A DNA stretch of 64,000 bases from Pelobates cultripes (lineage: Eukaryota; Chordata; Amphibia; Anura; Pelobatidae), in contig OW240912.1 in assembly GCA_933207985.1 (NCBI GenBank), positions 248,410,377 through 248,474,376 of the forward strand. The letters run 5' to 3'. Under the pieces are notes generated by a model. That model did no database searches. It saw only the letters and a list, made by a program, of their open reading frames with translations, and was not told where the DNA came from. Below are positions 45,290 through 57,703 of the stretch, piece after piece. Position 1 is the first letter of the stretch; every line of letters starts with the position of its first letter. The position numbers and the translations under genes are program-made.

Positions 45290-45897
45290 GTGCTAAGTTA
45301 GATGTAGGGCTCAATTTAAAATTCTGGTACTTGCTTACAAGTCCCTACATAGTGTGTAATGCTGCTCCGACCTACCTATCCTCCCTAATACACAAGTATG
45401 TCCCGTGAGGCCCCTGCGCTCTGCCAAAGACTTACGTCTATCCTCTATCAGTACTCCCACCTCTGATGCTCGCCTCCAAGACTTCTCCAGGGCTGCACCT
45501 CTTCTGTGGAACTCCCTACCCTTCTCCGTAAGACTTTCACCCAGTCTCCACTCATTCAAAAAATCATTGAAAACTCACTTCTTCAAGAAAGCATATCAAT
45601 TAAACTGTTAGCATTTTTTTATCCCCTGCCCCCCATGACTCTCCTCTCCTGCAACTGTCAAAAATTACCTAATAAACCCTCAGTGAATAATTTTCTAACA
45701 ACCTACTTAGTACCCCTACTTTTACCCTTTGTGTTACTATACCCCACTCCCTCTAGAATGTAAGCTCATTGAGCGGGGCCCTCCACCTCTCTGTTCCTGT
45801 GCGTCCAGTTGTCTGGTTACAATTACATGTCTGTTAGTCCACCCATTGTACAGCGCTATGGAATGTGATGGCGCTATATAAATACAATAATAATAAA
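45290..45897 (+). pseudogene. L2-type LINE, C-terminal fragment and 3' tail
   Basis: The frame 45405-45611 encodes RPLRSAKDLRLSSI, then SRAAPLLWNSLPFSVR and FKKSLKTHFFKKAY, the familiar C-terminus of L2-like reverse transcriptase ORFs. Upstream residues are in another frame. The untranslated end has GTACAGCGCTATGG and GCGCTATATAAATA followed by ATA/ATAA repeats, a typical L2 tail. Confidence 0.82.
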
Positions 45898-46080
45898 GAT
45901 CACATTTTGATAATTTGTCTAAATGTATAGGTCTCCAATTTCCTCTGGAAAGGTCAGAATGTTAACTTGTTAATCTTTATCTTATATGCTGTTGTGAGCA
46001 ATTCTGATAAAATATAAAATTGTTTCCCACACTCTATCTCAAGCGGATATGTATACTTTTACTTTGACCATTTAATTTTT

Positions 46081-46361
46081 TGTTGTAATGTTGACCCCAG
46101 AGGAGTTAGCTGTGTATCTTCATAAACGCTTAGTGTTTTGTTGTGGGAACGCCACCTACTCATTTTGCTATTTGTTGTTTTAGTTTTGTCTGCCCAGCAG
46201 GGTTTTGTCTCTGTTGCTTTTAGTTAACCACAAATCTGTCAGAAAGACATATATAGAGAATTGATAAGATTTGCAGATCTGTCTGCAGTTTGTGGGGAAT
46301 AAAACAGATTTTAAAAATGTACCCTTAAGTTGCTTCTATGTGTATAATTTATTGCTCAACA
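46081..46361 (+). repeat. Possible LTR followed by a primer-binding-like sequence
   Basis: It is bounded by TGTTGTAATGTTG (46081) or TGTTGTGGGAACG (46139) and by TTGCTCAACA at 46361. It contains TATATAGAG, then AATAAA, then a U5-like end. The next bases TGGTGTTGAGGACC could be a tRNA primer-binding site. Only one LTR is seen. Confidence 0.35.
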
Positions 46362-46599
46362 GATGGTGTTGAGGACCCTGCTCAAACGAGCTTCCTCTCT
46401 ATGAGCTGGGTAAAGTGACACAACAGGTAAGGGTAGAATGTGTTTCATGTACAGGAAAAGTAGGTTGTTTGAATAGCTTACAATGAAGGGTTAGGTTTTT
46501 TGGCTGACACCGTTGCACAACAGGGAGGCAAAGCTATTAACAGTTTAATTGCTATGCTTTCCTAAATAAGTGAGTTTTCAATGTTTTTTTTCTTTTTTT

Positions 46600-47045
46600 T
46601 TAAGATAGGGGCAAGAGCATAATGAAGCAGACCTTATAGAGTCATGAACGTCAGCGTCAGAGGTGCGAACATGAACAGAGGATAGACGCAGGTCTTCGGC
46701 AGAGCGTAGGGACCTAGATGGTTCATATCTGTGTACTAAGGAGGATATATAGGAGGCAGTGTTATGTTGAGCAGGGATTGATCTATATATTATTATTCCA
46801 GAGCTGATTATGATACAGATAATCGGTAGCCTTTTGAGCTGATTGCCCATAATCTATGCCATTATTCTGTACATGTAAAATTTTGAAAAAGCAGCACAAT
46901 TTCCAAACAAACCTTTTCATTAACTGAACAATGAATATCGACTCTAACAATCGTCAGAACCCATAATCGGTCTATTCCGAATTGTAGAGATATTTTAAAT
47001 TGAGCCCTATATCTTATGGGGAGCCAGTGTAGAGAGAGAGAAAGA
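46600..47045 (-). pseudogene. L2-type LINE fragment, antisense
   Basis: Minus-strand translations contain SLHWLPIRYRAQFKI (near 47030) and YISSLVHRYEPSRSLRSAED (near 46740), the same C-terminal L2 region as at 45.3 kb, with a deletion or rearrangement between them (46860-46980). An AC microsatellite (47047-47064) follows. Confidence 0.75.
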
Positions 47046-47264
47046 GACACACACACACACACACTTTTATGGGGCGGGGGGGTTTCATTTGGGTCACTTG
47101 AGAACTGTGATAAGTGATGCTAATGCTGCCTGGGGAATAACCTTTTAGGTCTGCTAGTAAGGGCAGTATTTTTTTAAAGTAAACTGAAATTAAATATTGA
47201 AATTCCTATCGGACGGTAGCAAGGGTCTTCTAAAGGCCCCGTGCACAAAACCTTTTACATAAGT

Positions 47265-47757
47265 CTAAAACCAGACCACTTTATTAAAAGGAACACAATG
47301 GCATTAGCAATACAAAGTTGTATACTTTTTTTTTTTTTTTTCCACTTACCTCTTTCCAGCATGAGGTTCTCGGCACTGGATCGATCTCCTTCTTCCACAA
47401 CGTGACATCGATAGGGGTAATCTGATGTGCATGCGCGGTGAGTGCTGCACATGCATTAGACCTTCCCCATAGGAAATCATTGAGTCAGTCCTTTCCTACG
47501 GGGATTTTAAAGATGCTGGACATCCTATTCGCAAAGTTAAGCTCAGGGAAGAGCCAGAAAGCTACTCTGGTAACTGACTGGAAGACAGCCAATATAGGTT
47601 GTACTAACCCTGCAATGTATACATTGCAGTTTCTCTGTTTTCATTTTTTACATTGCAAGATTAAGGGGACAAGAGTACTGCAGTCAGACCATTTCAATGC
47701 ATGCAAACTATACATGCCTATAATGCCCTTTACAGTGAAGTGGTCTGGGTGAGTTTA
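47265..47757. repeat. Decayed T2-like hairpin-chain MITE
   Basis: CCAGACCACTTTATTAAAAG at the left and GAAGTGGTCTGGGTG at the right, with a GATGTGCATGCGCGGTGAG block and CCATAGGAAATCATTGAGTC between, identify a diverged relative of the 13.5-kb family. Confidence 0.55.
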
Positions 47758-47764
47758 AATATCT

Positions 47765-48580
47765 GTTGCATTCCTTAACAATGATAAATAACAGATGATG
47801 ACCTATATTCATTGTTTTAATCACAGCTGCTTTGATTCTTGGCTCATGCATTTCTTTCACGCTCTCATCTCTCACGGGTGGATTCCCTGAATAGTTGCTT
47901 TATAATTTATTTATTTTTAGACTTAAGACTTAACAAAAACTTGATTGCTCCTCAGTTTTCAGTTCTGGATTCTTAAGTTTTTTAAATGCTTTCAGCCATG
48001 TTAATGCGTCAGAATTCATATTATCAAACACAAATATAATAACCTGCTGCATTAATTCACTAAACTATCCTAATGGAAAACTCCCCAATCTCCTTTCCAA
48101 ATAGTGCCTGTTTGGTGGTCCTGGGACTGAGTGCTACCCAAGCGAAGTGTTACCGGACTGCCGCAACCCACTATCATGCACACAGTTCCATGCGATTCCT
48201 GGGTAGTTCCCGGTCAGGCACACTGTGACTGCAGGAGCCTCTCCCTTTTCTCTGATGTTTGATGGGTGGTCCCTTCGGCTCCACTAGTGCAGGGAAGGGG
48301 ATATTTCAGTGATTATAGTTATTTTGTTGATGTCCTAGCTGGGGGTCCTGCACCAGTCCAGGTCCAGTACAATCTGTCACACACCTGACCACTTCTCCTG
48401 CTATGTCTTCTAAAACAAAAGTGCCCACTGACTAATACTGGAGTGTAGTTATCTGAGAAAACCAGTAGTGTTAACACCTTTGCTTTATCTGTGAAACAAA
48501 CCAAGGTGTTTTATTATTGCGGTCCATACAGTAAGGTGCAGTCCAAATAGCATATAGCTTTTGTTTAAATTACTGACCTT
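47765..48580. other. Unassigned intron stretch
   Basis: No gene or element boundary recognised. Confidence 0.4.
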
Positions 48581-49980
48581 AAAATGGCACTGTCACCTTC
48601 ATGGACCTTTCCTAACTTTGCAAAGATAATATAATATGCCCACTAGTATTGTAGTGATTGACAGGAGAAGCTGAAAGTAATTATACTTAGCAGTAGCTCT
48701 ACATTGTTGGCGCCGCCATCTTCTTACAATGGACATCTTCAGCTCCTGCAACTTCACCTGCCACGGGTTGCGTCCGTGTCGTATTCTTGCACATGAGATG
48801 CATGAGAATGTATCTCTCTCTCACACACACACACAAGCGTCACTTGCAACAGCTGTATGAATTGGCAAAACCTGATAGCAGATGCTCACCCCCATCAGAC
48901 AAAGTCTTTGTTTAATTATATCTTTTGAATGCACTAGAATTTCAAGGACGCTCCTGCAAAGTTAGTCTAAGTATTTCAAAATGATTTTAAAAGTGACTGA
49001 ATGTTGAAGGGGCAAAACTGCTATAGACCTTTTGAACAGCATTGGGTTCTGCTTACTAGAACACTCAGTGGGTTGCTAGGCAATGAATCTTTAGAAAAGA
49101 AAAGTGCTTAATTAAAGCATTTCATCATCTGATTCCCCAAGTTGTATGTTTTTTAACCATTTAATAGTGTTTAGTACTATGTACACTTACATAGCCGCCC
49201 CAAGAAAATATCCCCTGGCTGTACAGACTGTGTTGTGATAACATGTTTAAAGAATTAAAGCAAAATAGGTTTTATAACAAGAATTTGGTTTGTCTACATT
49301 TGGCTCATAGTTTGGCAAAGCCTCTTCATTTTTTCCACTTGATGCTTTTTTCTATTTTTTCCTTTTTGCAACCTGGCACCCTCTTTGGAAGAGATTTTGA
49401 AGATTCCCACCTCCCTCGTCCCCCTCATCATCATTTGTATGCTTAAATCGTGCATCTGCTGCCATTTACCAAGGAAATACTGACTCATGCCAGAATTCAT
49501 TATGCACAGTTTTTCATCTGACACATGGCATAAATATCTGTTTGGATTCATTAAGGGACACTTGATGTGTTAAAGGTTCCTATCACTAAGAAAGCCAAAA
49601 TGTTCATCTTCTGCTGCTGTACTACAACTCCCATGATTCTAGGCTGTAGATCTGTATATAGCTTATTGTTTCAAATCACCTTTTTACCATTTTTAGAGGG
49701 GGTGTTTATTAATCTCAGATTAGTACTTAGCACAGAGAAATGGATAAAGTACGATTGGTTTACAGATGTTGGCAAGATTATTCACCCTAACTACGGTATG
49801 AGTAATTAGATACAACTGGGGCCTTATAAGAGTGAGAATCTTAGTTTTTCTGACATTAAAATGGCACTTTCTTCAGCTCCTGCAACTTAATCTGCCACAG
49901 GTTGCGTCTGTGTCGTTTTCTTGCTCATGAGATGCATGAGAATGTATCTCTCACATAGACACACACAAGCGTCACTTTGG
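48581..49980. repeat. Two copies of a CTCCTGCAACTTCA repeat
   Basis: Blocks at about 48725-48845 and 49865-49980 share TTCAGCTCCTGCAACTT, GGTTGCGTC(C/T)GTGTCG, CATGAGATGCATGAGAATGT and CACAAGCGTCACTT in the same order. A related block appears near 60890. The DNA between them (48860-49860) shows no gene. Confidence 0.6.
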
Positions 49981-51429
49981 TGCAAGAAATATATCACAAC
50001 ATGCGAAATCCCTTTCACAAAGTTATGCATGCAGTGGTGTGGCGTATCATACATTTTGAATACATTGAGTTTACACCTTTGAATAGGGGTGGCCTGTCTT
50101 CCCCCATGCCGTTTCAGAACTTCAGCTCCTATGATGCTTTGTCAGGCTTGCTGCAGGCACTCTGAATATGTATGTACATGATCATTGTGCCCCAGTGTAC
50201 TTTATTAATCCCTACATGCTGGACAATGTAATTGATAATTAACAAAAGTATGATGATTTGAGTGCGTTTAATTTTGTTTGTTTTTTAAACTTACATAAGC
50301 ACTTTGCAAATTGCAACAACACTATGATTTTTCTTTTTATAGCTGAGTGGAAATAATAATCTCTCCATGTTGTTTCTACGCAGTCTGTTTGGATGAGGAT
50401 GTTTCGATGGTGTGGCAATAGGAAATGGCTAACCACATTTAGCGTACCTCTCTTTGAAACATAGGAAACTTATCCAGCATGATCTTTGAGGAGCCTGGGA
50501 AAACCACTTGTGTTGCTTCATCGCAGTGGTGATAATCACTGGAAAACATTAAAGGACCTTCTAGACACAGACATAACTGTTTTTCCACAAGATGACAACA
50601 TTTTAATTGTAGATGTTTACTAATACCACTCACATGTCCCCATGTTAAAACAGGCCTAGCAATAAAATGTTTACTTGATTTAAAACAATATTTTAGCTGC
50701 CTTTTCCCGAGTGCTTACAGACATTCCGAAATGGACCCCACCATTCCAAATGTTAGTAGAATCTATTTTTCACACTTCTAAATCTGTCACTGATCCAAAC
50801 AAGACGTTATCAGTAATGTTCCCTTTAACTATGTATAATGTAGCCATAGCTCTGCGTGATAAATCACTAACAGCCATTGTTCATGTGATTTAAACCCAGC
50901 TTGTTAATTCTGTTATGACAGAGTGTTGATGATATCAGGCCTGGAGACTGTGTTTATATACATTGAAGAAGTAATGTCACACTTTGTAAAGCTCCTAACA
51001 TTCCCAGTGCATCTGCTGCCCACTCAATCATATACACAATTTTTTAGACACTAGAGCCTAAGGCATTTCATTTTAAGCACAATATACATGATCTTTTCTA
51101 TTCTGCTCTCAACGTTTTCCTTAACTCAGTATGTTCCATAATATTTTTTGTCTTCATATAACACTGCTTAGACACTGTTGGACAATGAGAATGGTAACTG
51201 GGAGAAGGCAATAGCATTATAGTTGACAACTGGGATAGAGGACTACAGTGGTATCTGTACTTATCCATGTTTTTTTTGTTTGTTTTTTAGAAGAGGTCTC
51301 ATAGCTGTGAATTTAAAAAAAAGTCAAGTAAAATGTAGGAATTTTGTTATGAGATGTCAACACAGATCCAACCAAAAGTGTGCAATAGTTATTTTTCAGT
51401 GTGTTTAATTGCATATGTCCTAATTTCAG
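49981..51429. other. Unassigned end of the gemin8 intron
   Basis: No repeat boundary or exon recognised. The intron ends with a pyrimidine-containing tract and TTTCAG at 51429. Confidence 0.45.
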
Positions 51430-51686
51430 AGAAACAACAGGAACTTGAAGCAGAAATTCACGAGCAGTATGTTGACGCAGATCATGGGCTACATATTGCC
51501 ACAAGACGATCAACACAGCCTCCTTCAGAGAGACCAGGGGAGAGACGCAAGGAAGGAATGAAGAGACTATATGGCGAGGATGCAGCTAAAATTCAAGGAA
51601 TGGAGACTGCAATACAGCTCAACTTTGACAGGCATTGTGATAAAAAGCAGCCCAAGTATTGGCCCATCATCCCATTAAAATTATAA
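51430..51686 (+). CDS. gemin8: gemin8, last coding exon
   Basis: Starts directly after TAATTTCAG in phase 1 and codes for the C-terminal 85 residues: a Gln/Glu-rich helix ([13 protein letters not shown]), then [48 protein letters not shown] and the invariant-looking end [13 protein letters not shown]. This C-terminal region is the conserved SMN- and Gemin7-binding part of Gemin8. The stop is at 51684-51686. The exon also carries the 3' untranslated region. Confidence 0.95.
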
Positions 51687-51950
51687 ACCTTTGGGGCCTA
51701 TTCCGAAACACCATTATGGAAATGTTATATAAACAACTACCCAGCTGTGCCAACACGTGTCAACAAAGTTACTGGGATTTCACATTCCCAAATGTCCTGA
51801 CATGTACTACATATTTCTACATGTACTGACCTCTAGCGGGTGGTTTACAACAACCATATATATTGCACATTTGGATTTAGTCATTATCATTCATGAAGTT
51901 TATTGTACTGTTTTCCCAATATAATAAAATATTTTTTGTTAAACAGTTCT
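51687..51950 (+). other. gemin8: gemin8 3' untranslated region
   Basis: AT-rich sequence after the stop. An AATAAA polyadenylation signal lies at 51923-51928, within an AATATAATAAAATATT context, so the transcript probably ends near 51945. A P1 transposon begins about 70 bp further on (52011). Confidence 0.8.
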
Positions 51951-52096
51951 TTAGCATTAGTGATAATTTGCTTTTGATGTATTATACATCTGTATAAAGA
52001 CACCAGGTAATTAACCCCTTAAGGACTAAGCCAAATGTTTTGTTTTGATCAAAATAAAACGTAAACAAAACTTGGAATTTGACTATGTCTGTTCAA

Positions 52097-52375
52097 TAGT
52101 GATGTCCCAAACGGTTCGCCACGGACTCATCATTGAGTAAACTTTGACCCTGTACCTCACAGTCAGCAGACACATTCCAGCCAATCAGCAGCAGACCCTC
52201 CCACCTCCTGGACAGCATCCATTTTACAGTCATTGTGAAGCTGCATTCTTAGTGAGCTGTCCAGGAGGTGGGAGGGTCTGCTGCTGATTGGCTGGAATGT
52301 GTCTGCTGACTGTGAGGTACAGGGTCAAAGTTTACTCAATGATGAGTCCGCGGCGAACCGTTCGAGACATCACTA
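52097..52375. mobile_element. hAT-type foldback MITE with 8-bp target duplication
   Basis: A 279-bp element starting TAGTGATGTC and ending GACATCACTA, with arms of about 120 bp that are nearly perfect inverse copies (including CCTCCCACCTCCTGGACAGC). The 8-bp CTGTTCAA stands on both sides (52089-52096 and 52376-52383), the signature of hAT transposition. Confidence 0.9.
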
Positions 52376-53857
52376 CTGTTCAACCATAATTCACCTTTCA
52401 TATTAAGTGCACTGACACTTATTATATATCATTTTATTCAGGAGAAATAGGGCTTTTATTTAACATCAAATATTTAGCTATGAAACATAATTTAATATGA
52501 ATAAAAGCAATGTGAGAAATTTAAGAAATGTTATTTATTTAGTTCTGCTTGACATTTTAACTGTGAATGTCATAAGACGGTTTACTTTTTCTGCAATAAA
52601 ATACACATATTTTTATTCAGCGATGTATCGCGTGTAAAACAGTACCCCCTATGTACAGATTGTATGGTGTTTTGGGAAGTTACAGGGTTAAATATAGCAT
52701 GTAACATTTTTCAGTTTTTTCACATTGAAATTCGCCAGATTGGTTACGTTGCCTTTGAGACTGTATAATAGCCAAGGAATGAGAATAACTTCCATGATGA
52801 CCTACCATTTGCAATAGCAGACAACCCAAGGTATTGCAAATTGAGTATGTCCAGCATTTTTTAATAGCCACTTAGTCACAAACACTGGCCAAAGTTTACG
52901 TTAATATTTGTTTGTGTGTATTTTGACATCAATATATATTAATATCAAAATACAGTTAGAACGAAATTACACACACACATATATATATATATTATTTTTT
53001 TATTATTTTTGTGGGGGGGGGGGATTTTATGTGTGAAAAATGCAAAACAAAAATTTTAACACCAATTTTGGCCAGTGTTTTTGACTAGGTGGCTACTAAA
53101 AAAGACTGGACATACCCCATTTGAAATACCTTGGGTTGTCTACTTTTGCAAATGGTATGCCACCATGGGCTACCATACGGTCTCAAAGGCAACGTAACCA
53201 ATCTGGCGAATTTCAATGTGAAAAAATTGAAACACAAGCCTTATATTTGACTCTGTAAAACCATAAAATGTATCACAACAATTATATCGTCAGTTTAAGT
53301 CCGTTTGTGTGTGAAAAATTCAAAAAAAATCACTTTCACTGATGATATCACCGTTGTAATACATTTTACTGTTTTGAAACACTAATATTTGTGTTCAGTG
53401 AAGTCTCCAGAGTAAAACAGTACCCCCTATGTACAGATTTTATGGTGTCTTGAAAAGTTACAGGGTTAAATTAAATTCTCTGGACTTTCTGCCTGGGTTG
53501 TCAGGCAAGTCCCGCAAATTGTTATTAATAAAATGTCTTAATTATGTAAAAATATTACATAAATATATACGTAGAATTAAAAAATATATATGTAAATATA
53601 TATTTTTTTAATTTTTATATAGTGATATATACATATATTTCATTCTAAGTGTATTTTGATATCTATATATATTATCAAAATACAGTTAGAACAAAATTAC
53701 ATTAACATTTTATATATTTTATTATATATATAATTTAATATAATTTTACATGTTTTGATATATGGAAGGCGTGGCCTGAAGTTGTGGGAGGGGCTTGGTT
53801 CCCCTTCTTAAGGAGCATCAACCCTTCCCTCATTACCTGTTGGGTCTGGCGAATTGT

Positions 53858-55650
53858 GGGTAGAGAGATCGTCACTTCCGGTTGTTCTGGCGCCATTCTA
53901 CTTACCTGTTTCACTGTGGGTAGCTTCCTGGGTCCCAACAAGTGCTGTCCCATCCTGTTCCGCCCGTCTGGCTTCATTTTCTGGCCGGGCGTTTCGCTGC
54001 GCTTTCGTTACGGCAAAATCGTAAGTTTACGGCCGTCGCAATTTCGGCGCGGCCGATTTACGTCATCCTAATTGTACAGTCGCACACGTGGAAACTCTTC
54101 GGTAAATATTTATACGAATACCGGCGTTCGGTTTTCTGCTTGTATACGCATAGCATGTTACATTTTAATTCGTATAGGGCAATTCGCTACATTCATATTA
54201 TGCCCGTTCGTTTGCCGAAAGCTGCTTCACTTTTATGTTACAACTTGTTGTATGCCCTAGGGCGACCTCTGGTGGCTGGTTCATTGTCACTGATTTCTCT
54301 CTCAAAATACATTCCACGACCCCTGGTGGTTATTAAAGTTATGGCAGCTGGTACAAGTAAATGATATTTTCAGTTATGATTATAAGATATCTTATGCTGG
54401 TTAAAGTTTGTTGGGCAATTCGTTAAATATGTTTTATTAATTAAATTGAACAATGCATTTACACTCAGTCACCTTATGACTATTTTGTATGCCGAATCTC
54501 TAGTCTTGTATGTGGTATAATTATGATATGCACTAAGAAGACCTCTGGTGGTCGGTTTTCAGTACTTTTAGTTGCTTGCACAACCCTGCTCATCAGAAAG
54601 GTTATATTCACGACCTCAATCATTTGTAAGATTACAGTTTCAGTAGTCCAGTGTTGTATGCATTGTATGAGTATCAATATAAGGACATTTTGTCATGACA
54701 TACTTAACGGTCTATTAATTAGAGACCTCTTGTTTTCAGTGTTCTACATTAATTCCTCTGGGTTCCGCTACCCCACCACTGTTTCACTCTACATAGGTCT
54801 GTTCCTATATTTAATTATACCTTCATGGGTCACGCCAGACCAGATTCCTCAAAGATTTTTCTATATTACTAGGTATAAGCATCCTAGCACTGCGTAGTAT
54901 TCAGGTCCCAGTCACCTAAACTGTTGGAATATTATTTATAGGTATCTGATCAGCAGGGGGTCAAGGGCTACATATTTCAACCCTTACGAACTCATGTTAA
55001 TCTCGTAGGTTACTACAGCTCACCTGGGTCACGTGTCCTACTTTCTGCAAAATTCACTACTAGTGAAGTACTACTGGTAGGTATCAGATTAGCTGGGGAT
55101 TTAGGGGCACAATTTAGTTTTATTTTACCCATACAAACGTCAATTACTCTTGTAGATTACGACAGATCTCCTGTACACTTCTTCTCATACTATCTGGCAA
55201 CTTACTCAACAGGTACGTCACGTTTCGACTACTTCTCCCTCCCTACCTACCTTTAGGGTTTATACAGATACTGGCAAGAAATAGGACCCACTAGGTATGT
55301 TTTTCTGGCCTTCTACGCCTTACGTTAGTGGTCCCGCGAGGCCAACACCCATCCTCAATTCGGAGGTACGGCATCCCCTCGGGCCCTTTCATAGCTAGCC
55401 GCCTCGCTTAGTTGCATAGAGAGGGCCTCACTTGTCACTCCCATTCTGTCTTATGCCTTTACAAGTCACAGAGAGGCCACCACCCTGCCATAATGCCAAT
55501 GGCCACGTATCCCACACGCGCCAAATCATAGATAGTGCCTCTCAAGGCCGCTTGGCCACTAGTAGGGCCTCATCTGTCACGTCGCTTGATAATTCTTCGC
55601 CGCTTGGCATTTAGTGATCAATAGCCAGTTGGGTAGCCCCAGATGCCATC
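53858..55650 (+). other. Ngaro-like element 5' region, no intact gene
   Basis: Between A1 and the RT remnant, 1.8 kb have stops in all frames. Short frames (for example 55432-55614, Ser/Pro-rich with SRASSVTSLDNSS) might be the end of a gag-like gene, but this is weak. The RT palm with its catalytic motif is not found, so a deletion before 55650 is likely. Confidence 0.45.
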
Positions 55651-57303
55651 GACCTTTACTTGGGAAAAGGCTCATGTAATAGGAAGGAATTGCAATCCCT
55701 GCTGGGTTCATTGAATTTCGCAATGAAAATTATTCCACAGGGGAGAGCATTCATTTCCAGGTTGCTTAGCCTGTTTCCAATGTTTCCAACTGACGCATCC
55801 CGCATTTCACTAGACATACATGCAAAAGCTGACCTTCGTATGTGGAAGGAGTTTTTGCTAAACTGGAACGGGAAAAGCATTTTTATCCCGGTTTGGTCAG
55901 AAATTCGGTATCACTCTGGACAGATGCCGCAGCCACTTCTGGATTTGCCGCTATTTGGGGCAACAAATGGATGTATGGTAAATGGCCAGGAGAGATTACT
56001 GAGATCCCCAGGTTTAAGGAAACTTCAGCACTATTTGAGCTGTATCCTATCGTAGCGGCAGCAGTTAAGTGGGGAGCAGGCTGGTCTGGGAATACGGTTC
56101 GTTGCTTCTCAGACAACATGGCTACATGCCATGTTGTAAATAAGGGACGTTCCTCTTCCTTGGCCATCATGAGGTTCATGAGGACTCTCACATGGCTGGC
56201 CGCTAAACACAGTTTCCTTTTGTCTTGCTTTCATGTGCCTGGTTTTCTCAATATTGCAGCTGATCACTTATCACGGTCTCGGTTTCAGGAGTTCCGGGAA
56301 GCCCTTCCAACAGCTGCCCTAATACCAACTCCGGTACCACCAGTGGCAGGAAATGGTCTGGGACTAAAAGAGCTGCTATGTCATGGGCGGCAACTCTCAC
56401 AGCTCGGTCTTTCTGCTAATACTAGGAAGGCATATGGTAGAGCTTTTGATGTATTTAATAAATTTTTGTTGGACTTTAATATTGTTGACCAGTTTTCCAT
56501 GGAGACCATTATTGCTTTCATCTCCTTTTGCCACCTTCATCTAACATTGTCATACAACACCATTAAATTGTATATCACAGGTATTCAGCACCACATACTC
56601 ACTTCTTGGCCTAACAAACAACGCTTTCTATCCTCCTACCAAGTAAAAGCTATACTTAAAGGTATCAAAACTCCACTCCTACACCCTCACCTGCTAGACT
56701 ACCCATCCACGATCTATTATTCCAGGCACTATCAAATCTACTAGACACCTCACCATTCGAAGGTCATACCAATCGTGTTATTAAAACAGCCATCTATCTC
56801 GCATTTTACGGTTTCTGCGACCCAGAGAATTCACCACCACTAGCGTTAACTCACTCACCTTCATCACTAGATCCGATCTCATAAAGGTGCACGATCACTA
56901 TCAACTATCCCTACACCACACCAAAACTAGCGCCAAAGGTCAGACAGTCATTATACCCTATTACCCCACTAGTAATATCTGGTGTCCGGTGGAAGTTTTT
57001 GACACTCTTCTGGCTTTCTGTAATATGGCTCCCACACAGCCACTCCTATCCTTGCACGGTAATGTACTCACTACGAGCAAATTCATGATGTATGTTAGGA
57101 TGTTGTTGATCCGGCTAGGTTTGAACCCAGCCAGCTATTCCGGACACTCCTTCCGCATAGGAGCCGCAACGACAGCTTCAAAAAAGAATATACCAGCTCA
57201 CGTTATCAAAATATTAGGCCGATGGAAATCCACAGCATATACCCGCTACATTCCCCAGCCTGTACAAGAAGTACGCCTGGCTTTCAAAACCATGAATATG
57301 TAA
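55651..57303 (+). pseudogene. Ngaro-like RT end, RNase H and tyrosine recombinase
   Basis: The frame at 55660 encodes the RT thumb/connection (RKELQSLLGSLNFAMKIIPQ). RNase H follows in another frame from 55842 (WTDAAATSGFAAIWG, CFSDNMATCHVVNKG, HVPGFLNIAADHLSR). The recombinase begins near 56400 (STNTRKAYGRAF-like start: SANTRKAYGRAF) and is broken by frameshifts near 56705 and 56815. Its C-terminal part (56887-57303) shows the catalytic HSFR, the W of GRWKS and Y of YTRYI. At least three frameshifts and the missing RT palm make it inactive. The HSFRIGAAT form and split repeats separate it from the DIRS-like recombinase at 14.3 kb. Confidence 0.85.
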
Positions 57304-57703
57304 TGTGTAGTGTCGAGTTATGATACAATAAATGGTTATATCTTTTTGCCCTCTTTTTTCAGGCCTACTTCCTCGTCAGTTCCGGCACACCACAACTGAC
57401 CTTTCCATTCTATGTTTGTCTTATGTCAATAATACGACGGCTTATGCCATGACCACAAATGGAAGGCGTGGCCTGAAGTTGTGGGAGGGGCTTGGTTCCC
57501 CTTAAGGAGCATCAACCCTTCCCTCATTACCTGTTGGGTCTGGCGAATTGTCCCACCCACCACACCACTTTTATAAGCATTCTATAAGGTAGGCCCTCTT
57601 TTTTCAGGCCTACTTCCTCGTCAGTTCCGGCACACCACAACTGACCTTTCCATTCTATGTTTGTCTTATGTCAATAATACGACGGCTTATGCCATGACCA
57701 CAA

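Larger units (their letters stand above)
32409..51429 (+). other. gemin8: gemin8 intron, 19,021 bp
   Basis: The intron starts GTAAGT and ends TAATTTCAG, phase 1. The join restores an uninterrupted Lys-Lys-Gln-Gln-Glu run at the exon junction, matching the basic/Gln stretch of Gemin8. It is filled with foldback sequences, MITEs, P1 elements, CR1 and L2 LINE pieces and simple repeats, listed separately. Confidence 0.9.

Noticed and set aside
46362..46428. Exon-like segment in the gemin8 intron (AG before, GTAAGG after)
   Set aside because: It has an in-frame TGA, a weak pyrimidine tract, and sits next to LTR-like sequence; the known Gemin8 protein is complete without it.
49243..49446. Short ORF in the gemin8 intron
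   Set aside because: No similarity recognised and no flanking splice sites in the right phase.
53784..54071. 95-codon ORF after Ngaro repeat A1
   Set aside because: No domain; starts inside the repeat; likely untranslated leader.
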